A stretch of DNA of 64,000 nucleotides from Alligator mississippiensis (Eukaryota > Chordata > Crocodylia > Alligatoridae): the NCBI RefSeq assembly GCF_030867095.1, contig NC_081824.1:306420956-306484955 (forward strand), given 5' to 3'. This document shows positions 1-10,500 of this stretch, one piece after another (within the stretch, counting starts at the first letter, position 1; every line of letters begins with the position of its first letter). Below the pieces are notes generated by a model that had not been told where the DNA came from, ran no database searches, and saw only the letters and a program-made list of their open reading frames with translations. Both the position numbers and the translations under genes were made by a program.

Positions 1-356
1 GATCCAGAGGGGATGCAGTGGTGCAACTGCGGCCCCCTTTGGTGCCTGCTTTACCCAAACTTGAAAATCAAGTGCCTGGAAAGGGCAGCAGCATTTATAT
101 TCAGGCAGAGCCGAAAGAGTCAATTGGCAATTGACTTCATGGCTTATTATCTTCTCCTTGATTCCTGTTAACCTCCCTCCACTCCACAGGTGTTAAGAAC
201 TCTGCTTCTCCATGGTCTTGATATTTAATTGTTCAAACTAGCCCTTCTTCTGCATGTTGCTGTCTGACAGCCATTCCTGGTAATGTCACTCTTTCATTTT
301 ACAGTCTGCAGACTGCTTTTTAGCTTAAGCTAAAAACTTGAACCCAGTGTGGTAAC

Positions 357-480
357 AGAATCATAGAGAAGCAGGGCTGGAAGGGACCTCCAGAGGTCAT
401 CTAGTCCAACCCCCTGCCTGAGGCAGAATCATCCTCATCCAAGCCATCTTATACCATCCCTAATATAACTTCTACATAAG
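357..480 (-). repeat. CR1 LINE 3' tail
   Basis: The plus strand reads gaatcatagagaagcagggc, then tggaagggacctccagaggt and catctagtccaaccccctgc. This is the reverse complement of the conserved CR1 3' end. It is a 5'-truncated copy, and the tail fades near 480. Confidence 0.85.
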
Positions 481-1487
481 ATTGCTGTCAACCCAAACAC
501 AACACAGAACTAACACTATCCTCCTTCAGGTAAAGCAGGGGAACCACAGCAGCCAATGTCCTGTTTCTGAAATGTTGTCAATATATGCTCATGTTGCCCC
601 CACTACAGAGGAAGCCAGAAAAAAAACATGTAACTCAGGTGTAGAAATGCCAGATATAGAGAAGTATTGGAGGTACCATCAAGCCACCCAAGAATGCTAG
701 ATTTTGCCATTACAAATCCAAATCAGAGGTGTATATTTAACTATCACAACTACAGGACTCGCAACACAATAAACTTTGACTATTTTTTGCCTAGTTGTGT
801 TCTTTTCATTTTTGTTTTAACTTGACATATCCTCTCGCAAACAAGTGGTTACATTTGCTTCTGCTTTGATCTTAAACTAAATAATACATTGGTAGCCTAT
901 TAATAATGCTTCTAGTTTCTGACAGCCACTGGTTGGAGATGATCTAGGTGTAGCTATACCTATCTTCTTCCATGAGAATTTCCCATGCTTTTGGGCTTTG
1001 CTGGTTGTGCCCCCCTCCACATCCTTTCTTTTCTGCTATGTGTGTCAGGGTGTTCTGAAGCCTTCCTAGAGGCTTTGGGTGTTGGCTACAGCCAAGGCTG
1101 GGGACTTGCTAATGCTCCTGCTGGGCAAAAAGCCAGGGTCCCAACTAGAGGGCCTTGCGCCGCTGCTCAAGGTCAGACTGATCACCATATTTGGGGTCAG
1201 GAAAGAATTTTAACCCATGGTCAGACTGGTATGGACTGTGGACCATACCAGTATTTGCCTTCCTTTGCAGTGAGGAGGAGTGGCCTTCTATCCAGGACCT
1301 CCTGAGAATATACTAACAACACTTTATAGAAGCAGGACATGGACTGCCATAGTTCCTTTGCTTTACCTTATTTAAGTGAGACTGGAAAGCCTCATTGAAA
1401 CATTTTGCCTTAGGCATTAGGGGGGTTAGGTCTGTGTTGCATTAGGGTTGATGGTTATCTTTGGTAGAGTTAGGTTATGATTTGTAG
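481..1487. other. No gene recognised upstream of DYNLT3
   Basis: This stretch is unique-looking sequence. A segment at about 1045-1310 includes ggggtcaggaaagaatttta and ttgccttcctttgcag, phrases that look like those in other sauropsid interspersed repeats. I cannot name the family. The 106-codon ORF across it has no recognisable product. Confidence 0.4.
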
Positions 1488-1711
1488 ATAGGGTGACCAT
1501 ATGTCCCTTTTTAGCAGAGGCAGTCCTGGATTGCAGAGGCTGGTCCCAGCTGCTGAGAATTGTAATGGGACACAGTCTGCCCAGGAGCTGTGCAGAGCAC
1601 CTTGCAGGAGGGCAGGCACTGCTGTCTGCCCTGCATGCCTCCCACCCACACCACTTGTGAGAGCATGGAGGGAGGGGAGGGCAGTGTCCTGGATTTCCAT
1701 CTGGTCAGCCT
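1488..1711. mobile_element. Short hAT-like DNA transposon
   Basis: The left end atagggtgaccatatgtccc is mirrored by the right end ggatttccatctggtcagcc. The flanks give an 8-bp target duplication, atttgtag (1480-1487) and gtttgtag (1712-1719), matching at 7 of 8. The element is 224 bp and non-autonomous. Confidence 0.65.
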
Positions 1712-1729
1712 GTTTGTAGGGCATGGTTT

Positions 1730-2100
1730 CAATAGGGCTGGTCAAAGCAGTTCAGGCAGGGGTTGGACTACATCAGTGGTTCTCAACCTGTTTTGTACCA
1801 GGACCCATGTGTATACATCAATGGCCAGTCCCGACCCAGTGCCCCTTGCTCCTGCGCCCTGAGTGTGTGGGGGGCAAGGGAGGGATGTGGGGCAGGGGGG
1901 CCTTGCAGGCTAGGATTCTGCCATCCTGCAAGGGAAATGCCCGTTTCCCATGTTTTATTCCTTTAAAAGGAGAATCCATCTTCCGCGTTTGTTCCTGACC
2001 CTTTCACATATTCTTGCCACCCACTTTCCGGTGGCGACCCCCAGGTTGAGAAACGCTGGGCTAGATGCCCTCTGGAGGTCCCTTCCAGCCTTGCTTCTCT
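1730..2100 (+). repeat. CR1 LINE 3' tail split by a hAT element
   Basis: caggggttggacta (to 1773) and ctagatgccctctggaggtc with cct following (from 2060) are two halves of the CR1 3' end. They are separated by the insertion at 1774-2058. The CR1 tail therefore predates the hAT insertion, and the pair lies just outside the DYNLT3 CpG island. Confidence 0.85.
1774..2058. mobile_element. hAT element nested in CR1
   Basis: The 285-bp element starts cagtggttctcaacctg and ends aggttgagaaacgctg, giving inverted termini of about 15 bp. The 8-bp target duplication is gactacat (1766-1773) and ggctagat (2059-2066), 6 of 8 matching. Both derive from the CR1 word gactagat. No transposase remains. Confidence 0.85.
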
Positions 2101-2119
2101 AGAGCTGGACACAAGCACC

Positions 2120-2570
2120 CGCCACCTGCACCCTGCTCTTCCCAACCCTACATCGGCCCCCGCTTCAGTGCCAGGCTCCTCACCCCCTCGGCCCCCCGCC
2201 AGGCCGAGCCACGAGCGCGGCGCTAGCCCAGGCTCGGCCCGCGGGTCACCAGCCCGCCTGCACGGGCCTCTCAGCGGCAGCAGCAAGACCCCAGCCCCAC
2301 GCGGGCGGGCAGCCACCAGCCCCAGCAGCTTGGGCCGCCACGCCCGGCTCCTCCCCGCGGGCGGAGCCGCGCAGGCCCCGGAGAGCCAGGAGCCGCCGCA
2401 GCCATGGAGGAGTTTCACCCCCACAACGACGAGGTAGGAGTTCCCCTGCGCAGGCTGCGCTCGGGAAGGGGCACGGCCGTCCCCGGGGGGAGGGAGAGGG
2501 TGGGCCACGCCGGGCTCCGGGCGGGCCCGCCGAGCTGCAGCCTCCGGAGCGCGGGCGGCCGTGTGCCCGG
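2120..2570 (+). promoter_or_regulatory. DYNLT3: CpG-rich promoter and 5' UTR of DYNLT3
   Basis: A sharply bounded, CpG-dense and GC-rich stretch surrounds exon 1, in contrast to the AT-rich flanks. A GC box (gggcgg) lies about 45 bases before the ATG. No TATA box is seen, which fits a housekeeping promoter with dispersed starts. The transcription start itself cannot be fixed from sequence. Long ORFs on both strands here result from high GC and are not genes. Confidence 0.75.
2404..2433 (+). CDS. DYNLT3: DYNLT3 coding exon 1
   Basis: This exon encodes [10 protein letters not shown] (human MEEYHRHCDE). It ends at gacgag|gtagga, a phase-0 donor. The ATG lies inside the GC-rich promoter region. 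Confidence 0.93.
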
Positions 2571-4498
2571 CGGCTGGCACTGCTCCACTGGATCAGACTC
2601 GCTTCGTTTCTAAATGGACACACACACACATACACACTTCCCATCAGACTTGTGCATGCGCACGCGCTCACACCCCGCTTCATTTCCAAAAGGCACAGCA
2701 CACTTCCTATCAGAGTTGTGCCCAAACACATGTCCACTTCCCAGAGTTATGCGCACACGGACGTTGTGTAGTTTCCAAATGAGTGACACACCACACGCCT
2801 CCGAGCTGTGCCCAACACGCACGCTTCCCAGAGTTGCACATGTGCACTCCCTCCTTCCCCCATAGTTACTCTGCACACACACTTCCTCCTGTAGCTGCAC
2901 CCTCACACAATCCTATCCAGGTTATGCCTGTACACTCACACTTCCCATCAGAGTTGCACCCAACACACACGCTTTCCAGAGTTGCACACATGCACCCCCC
3001 CCAAGCTACCCCCCCCCCACACACAAGCACGCTTCTTCCTGGAGTTGCACCCTCACACATCCCATCCAGGTTATGCCCTGGTACACTTTCTCTCTCTCTC
3101 TCTCATGCGCACACTTCCCAGAGTTGCATGCATGCACACCCCTCCCCTAAGTTACCCTGCTCACATGCACCTTTCCTACTGGAGTTGTACCATCACACAC
3201 CCCATCCAGGTTATGCCCTCACACTCACACACACACTTCCCAGCAGAGCTACACCCATGCCCACCTACCTACCAGACTTTAAACCCTCACTGTCACACAC
3301 CTTCCCTCAGTTGCACCCAACCCCCCCCCCCCCCCCCCCACAAACACTTCCCATGTTACACCCTCAGGCATGCACCCCCCCATCACAGTTTTATGCCCTC
3401 ACACATTTCCCAGAGTTACACACACACATACACACTTCCTGTGTGAGCTGCACCCTCACACACACAACCACCCCATCAGAGTTATGCCCTAGCTCTCCCC
3501 CTCCAACCCTCTGGTGTTACACCCAAAGACTGATCATTTTCTTCAGTGACCCATGTCTGCCTGTGCTATTTCTGTAGCACCACACACCACAGCATAAGTA
3601 TTTTATTGGGAGTGGGTGGTGGTGAGAGTTTAAGAAGAAGGTAGTATGAAGCTAGCAGAAGAAACATTAACAAAGATGAACAGGAAAAAACAGGCCAGGA
3701 GGACTGACATTATCAGTGAATTCAGAACAAATTACATGAGCCTGGCATTGCTTATAAAACTTCATCATTTTTGGTACAAAGATTGAATCCACCTATTTGC
3801 TACTTCATTTAAAAAGTAAACAAGACTTGACCATGTGGGTCATGACTCCTTGCTATCAAGAATATTTAGGCAAGTCCAAGATGAGCCTGATATGAGTACT
3901 CAGGGCTTATCTTTTAAGGCCTATTCAAATTCTCCCACGGTGAGGGGCAGTTTAGCCCAAGAATTAACACCAGGTGACAGATGTGCAGTGTTGGAAAGGG
4001 AAGAAATATTTTTTATATTTTTAAATCATTTGGTACAAGACCTAACCTGTGTTTTAATAGGAATAGCATTGTATCAGTAAACAAATGAATTACTGACAGT
4101 ATTTCACATTGGGGTTTTTTTAACAGATGATCTTCAATGCTGATGAAGCCCACAACATTGTTAAAGAGGTAGGTTATACAAAAACACATAAGTAGCAGGA
4201 GCCTCTAGGCCCAGAGGTCAGTCCCCTGCATTCGCAGGCAGCTGTGTGTCCAAAAAGGTCACTCACATCATCCCCTTTGAACCGTCTCACATACCACAAC
4301 CACAAAGCATTCTGATGCAGCAAACCCTGTGATGAACCATAAGTGAAGAATGGGTGAGGGAGCAGGTGGGAGGAGGAGCAGGGAAACACTGACAAGATGC
4401 TAACAGTACTTTACCACTGAAAATGCAGGGAATTTTCAGGTTAAAATATGTTCAGATGAGAGAAGCATACTTTGTGATACAGAGCAAGGCAGAACTTC

Positions 4499-4531
<33 letters not shown>

Positions 4532-7500
4532 CACACACTGATCAGCAGGGATCCTGGTTTTCTCTGATTAAAAAAATTTCAATTTTAAAAAGTAATCTGA
4601 ATTCCACATTTTTCTAGGAGATTATATATACACACACACACACATATATATACACACACATACATACATATTTTTATTTTTATATATATAGATATAGATA
4701 TATATCTATATATCTATAAGTGATGTTTCATATATTAAATGTAGATTTTGGGTTACTTTTTTAAAACCAAAAATTGGGGAATTTTTATCAGCAAAAACCA
4801 GGATCCTTCCTGATCAGGTATGGGTGTAGGAAAACTGGGCAGCTGTTCCTCCCTGACTTCAAATCTAGCTTTCTGTTTGAGCCAGAGCATTTGGGCAAGA
4901 AACTACATCCAGGCACCTGTGAGATTTTTTTAAGTAGCACTGGTGCTCTCCAGCTAAACCCCCGCTTTTAGTTTCCAGTCCACCTGCCCACATTCCAGCA
5001 CAAGCTGAGCAGACCCCAGCCCGAGCTCCCTCCCCTCCCTTCTCCGCAACTGCCATTGTGCAGACAGCACCAGAGCTGGGGGAGTGAAGGAGTGGGTGGC
5101 TAGGGTAGAGAAACTGCAGACACACAGCTCCTTGGCTGGATCAGCTCCAAAGCAGAGCATAATTCTCCACCCTCCTGACCCAAATGTCTGTCTGTGAAGC
5201 ATCATGAGTTAGACTATGGAGCTGCACATCTGTCAGCACCCTAAAGGAACCACTTACTTTATTCATGGTGAAAAATATCCTTCCTGGGTTCTGCAGAAAC
5301 ATTAGATACCAGATACCTCCCAAATGGACAGCAAGTTTCTCACCATCAAATTACTAAACATTTGCATCCACATGATGTGTTCAGATTATTGATCTAAGAA
5401 CACCCCTGTCCTATCATTGTCTCTTCCATAAACTTGTTGAGCTCTATTTTGAAACATTATATTCCTTACTTGCACTACTTTTCCAAAAAGCATTTCAGAA
5501 TATCGTTCCCACTAGAAATCTAAATTTCCACTCTAAATTTGTTCATAGCCAGTTTGATATTGTACCATATTATTAATGTCTGTACACTGGTCTTATTACT
5601 TCCCTAGCACATTTTTAGCTTTTGCTAAATATATTCCACTTAATACCCTGGACACCACCCTGGCAGCTTATGTTCATCCTGCAGTTGACCAGCATGTTCA
5701 GGTTTCTTTCTTCCTCTGTTGCCTCCAGGCTATGAACCTCATCTTACAGCTAAAGTTCTTGGTATTAGTCCATAAATACATGACTTGCACTTCAGCCTAT
5801 TAAACTTTATGTCATTCCTCTTGCTCCATGTCACAAGTTTTTCCAGTTCTTCCTGTGTAATCTGATCCTCCTCTGACTGGCAGTACTTCCTAGATGTGTG
5901 ATGTCTGCAGATTTGAAAAGCTGACATTTACATTTAGTTTTTACACCAAAGTTGCTAAGGAATACTTGAGGAATGCAATTACTGATTTATCTCTGATCTA
6001 TTGTAAACTGTCTTTTGGCCATCTCCTTATGCACCTTACATTTGATCTGAGCCTATTAAACCTCTTATCCCCAATTTAACATATGGATTTCCAATGAGGC
6101 AGTGTGTCATGCTTTCTTAAATCCTAGATAGATTAGGTCTGCAGCATTGCTCGTATCTAAGTAGTAGTGGTCTTGTCAGAGAATTAGATTAGCTTTTGTG
6201 ATAAAACCATATTGCATTGTGTCCATTTTCTATTTTCATGATTATTCTTTCCTTCAGTATCTAAGATCCCTAATTGACTACATTTGAATTCAAAATATCA
6301 GGTCTGTAATTGCTTGAAATCCTTCCTCCCCTCTCCTTCCCAACTCTCTTCTTGACCTAGGTAAATTTGCTATTCTCCGGTCATAATCCCCAGGTTGACA
6401 GATTCATTGTAGATCTATGCTATAGAAGTTGCTATTTAATATATCAATTTTAAATAGTCTAAAAGGGAGATTATCCAACCTCCAGTTTTGTCTCCATAAG
6501 CAATTTAAGATTTGCTGCCTCCTCAGATGCACTCATTTCAATCTGGTACTTACATTATCTTCATTTACATCTTCATCTTTGAAGACCAAACCAAAGCATT
6601 CATTTAATAGTTGGGTCATATCTAGATTATTCTTGTTGTCCTCCCCCTATCTTTAGTATACAATGGTACCATTTCTTCCTTCCTAGTTCCCTGGTCATGA
6701 CTTGAATCTTTTGCTGTTATTTTCTTTGGCAGCTCCAACCTGAAGTGGGACTACCCAAGGCTTTGGTTGTTTTTTCATTTTAGCCTCTGACAACTTTCCC
6801 ACCTTGTTGATCAATCCTCTTTGCCATCACTTCTACTTACTCTTAATGTACTGTTTGAAGTGTTTGCCCATCCAAGCCAGTCATTTGCTCTTCTCTACAC
6901 AGTTTTTTTCTATTTTTGCGTAGGATCGAATGGTCTAGATAATATTTGCATTTTTTATTTAAAAAGTAAATGTAGGCCTCTTTTTCATTTAATTTCTTGA
7001 ACTCTTGGATTTAGTCAACCTCTTTCCCAGTTGTGACATCAGGGAAATGAGAAGCAGCATAAGCCATATATAATAGGCTTGTCTGGCACTTTTCTGAATG
7101 CTAGACATGTGCAGAGGGAGGTTATTCTTTTTAGCCCAGCTCAACTGCTGTCAGTTTTGTGCTGTTACTAGTGTGAAACCAGCTAGATTCTGTCCCCTTA
7201 AAGGCTACAAGTAGAGTGGAGTCTCTCAAAGTAACAATGTAAGGAGCCTGAAGGGGTGCAGATAGCCGAAAGCAGACTGTTCCCACGTAGATTACCAGAC
7301 AGGCTTAATGCAGTTTAGATAGAACCTTTACTGTTGAAAACAATGGGATTTAGCAAATGGCTGAATCCCAAATGCACAAATTTAGTGGCTGCCCACATTA
7401 CCCAGAGATATCTTAAGTGGCTTATACTGTATTTACCAAAAAGAACTCCAAGCTTGTAGAAAGAATTGTCTTCATCTCGACAGTAAGTGAAAGAAAGGTT

Positions 7501-10500
7501 GCTTTTGAGGGGCATTCTACAATGGGATGAACCCAGAATTTTACTTTACATAAGCATTTAAATGTAATTTTGTAATTGGTTTTTAAGACTCAATGCTTTC
7601 TATGCAAGACAAAATATGTCTAAGATGATTTATCTCATTAATTGGTTAAATGAAATGCTGTTGTTACCAGTAAGTCAAAGTCTACATCCTATTCCATGCA
7701 GGTCCTGGAAAGTTTTACAGGATGCACTTCTCTATTAAAATATTCCCTGAAGGATTTTGCAGACTCTGCAAGGGCTTCCCTGTATGTCCTATTAAAAAAA
7801 ACTGTACTTTTCAAGAACTGTGTCAGCCTAGGTTTTTTTTTGTGCTTGCTGTGCAGGGTCATATGAACATTTCAGCTTTTTACATAAGTGTTCCTGACTT
7901 GAAAAGCTGACTGTATGACAGATTTTTGTTATTTTGCATCAGTTATGGGAATGAAGCCAATACCCATTCCGCTGCTTTAAAGCGTAACTAAAGCTAGGAT
8001 GTTCTGTTGTCTAGCAGTAGCATCTTTCTAAAAAATAGATGACTCAAAGAATATTTTTGTAATAAATAGTCATAAAATTGTAAAAGATATAAGTACAAGA
8101 TAATAACACTATCTTCATTTCTGTACTATAATATATAATGCTGGATCCAAACTAATTTGGGGATTTGATCCTATTAAAAAGGTCGTAGCAGGTACTCAGA
8201 ATGAATGAGAAAAAACTGCTAGAGGTGCACTGATACATTGGTCCCATGTCAGATTGGCACCGGTATAAGGAAAATTGACTGTATCGCCAATTGGCTTTTT
8301 TTGGCTGATGTGGCTGACAATACAGCTGATAAATGTAGCATGCGTGCATGCAGCCTCAATGCATGCATGCAGGCGGCCGGAAGCACAACCTGGCAGTGTC
8401 GAGAGCGATGGCATTGGAAGGGAGGGGCTGCAACCTCCTCAAAATTCATTGTAGCCCCCGCTTCCAGCACCGCCACTGCCCGCCCTGAGCACAGCCTTGG
8501 CCCAACCCCCCACCAGGGAGAGCCTGGCGTTGCCCTGGCCCCAGCCTGCAGTGGCAGCCCACCCTCACTCCTCAGGCAGATCTGGGGGTCACACCCCCCA
8601 TGCCCTTCTGGGGAGCACGCAGTGGCGGAGCCACACCCCACAAATGAGATGCTCACAGCTCCATTCTCTCCTTCACCCTAGCTGTGCAGTGCCTGCCTCT
8701 GCCCCTGCCCCACTCCCTCCCTCCCTCACCGCAGGGGCCTTGATCTGCACCCCACCCCCCATACCCCTTCCAGCACTACTGATCCACCAGCATACCAGGC
8801 CCAAACTGTTATGGCATAACTATGATATATATATTCAATGTATATATTAATAATGCATTTAATGTTGATTAGTGTAGCCTGCCTTATATCACATAATTGG
8901 TAACGTTAAAAACAAGAAAAAAATAAAGGGGTACACGAGCTGAAAATTTGAGACAGAAGGGTTACACTTGTTAAAAAAGTTTGAAAACCCATGTATTATG
9001 CTGTTGAGAGTTTCTACACATGCAGTTACTCCAGCCTAGTTTTACTATGCAGTAAGGGTTTTTGGGTAGGTGTCTACACGTGAGGATTAGGGAACAGATT
9101 TGCTCCTAGGTCCCAACAGCCCTGCAATGGGCCCCTATCGCTACAGGGGAGCTTCAGGCTGCCCCTGGGTGCTAACCTAGGGTCTGGCAGGGAGCTCCTG
9201 GTCAAGAGACAGCTGTTTCTTGCCCCCAGGGGACAATGTTCATTTGCCCCACCAGGAGGGAGCTCCTAGCACTGGTTCCCCAATCAAGGGCATGGGGCTT
9301 GGAAAGAGCTGCATGGGAGAGGTAGTCCCCTGCCCTGATCCAAGCTAGCTGCTAGCTGTCCCACCAGCAGATTGGGACCGCGGGCTGGGACCTACCCCAC
9401 CCCTGCAGCTCTTTCCAAGCCACATGCCTCAATCACCTGATCAGGGCACAGGACTGGGACCTGCGGGGTGGGGGCTGGGAGCTTGTTCCCCACCCAGCTC
9501 CATGAGAACTGGGTGGAAGAACAGGCTGGGGAGCTTGTGTGTCCCGTCTTCCCTGCCCCCCAGCTCCACACTTATGGAGCTGATCAGGTAACAAGCTCCC
9601 CAGCCGCCACCGGCAGGGAGCTCCCAGTGCCTGCTCTGTGATAGTGGGGCCACTGCTGGGAGATGCTTATCTCCCAGCCTGAGCTCTGGAGTTGGGGGCT
9701 TAGGCTGGGAGATAAGCATCTCCTAGCAGTAGCCCTGTGCTCACAGAGCTGCTGCTGCAAGATAAGGGTCTCCCAGCCCTTTGCTCCCTGATTGCGATGG
9801 TGGAGCGGAGACTGGGAGATACGGATCTCCCAGTCCCTGGTCTCCAATTTCAGAGTGGGGGGCTTACAGCTCACTGCTGCTGGAGCAGAGGGACATAGTC
9901 CCTGCCCAGGCTTCTGTGGTGGAGCCCACCCTGGCAGCAGGCAGCTCCCGGGAGCGGGGAGCAATCTCCTGCCCCTGGGTGGACAGCTGACTAGGAGCAG
10001 ATTTTGCTTCCAGTCAGGTATCTACACGAGCAGTATGGCACCATTACTAATGCCAAGTTAATTTGCTACTTGTATTTGCAGGTTGCAAATTTACTCAGTA
10101 TTAGGGAGGTTTACTGCGAAGTAAGCATGTGCATATGTAGACACACATGCTTACTTCGCAGTAACCTATGCTAATGTGAAGTTAAGTGTCTCATGTAGAT
10201 GTGCCCACAGACTCCTAAATAATTTCAGTGGGTGTTCATGGGACAAACGGTTTCTATCAAAAAAGGTATTCTTATTTACCTACCATGTAAAGGGTTAGTT
10301 TTGTTACAGTTTAATATTGTTTAATCCTATGTTTTGGTCTCTGGAATTCCAGGAGACTATTATTTCATTGATCAAATTTGAAGCTTAATTGGAATTAGAA
10401 GGATTACATTTATAGGAAAGCACAGTTATTTCACCAGTTTAAAGTTTACATAGCTAGAATGAACAAATCTGTATTTTTTATTTTATTTTTTTAAGAAATG

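Noticed and set aside
1963-2580. 205-codon minus-strand ORF over the DYNLT3 promoter
   Set aside because: It lies in a CpG island where stops are rare, partly over a hAT and a CR1 tail, and has no recognisable domain.
2783-3577. 264-codon ORF, histidine- and proline-rich
   Set aside because: It is a translation of the CA/C-rich minisatellite in intron 1. The protein repeats follow the DNA repeat.
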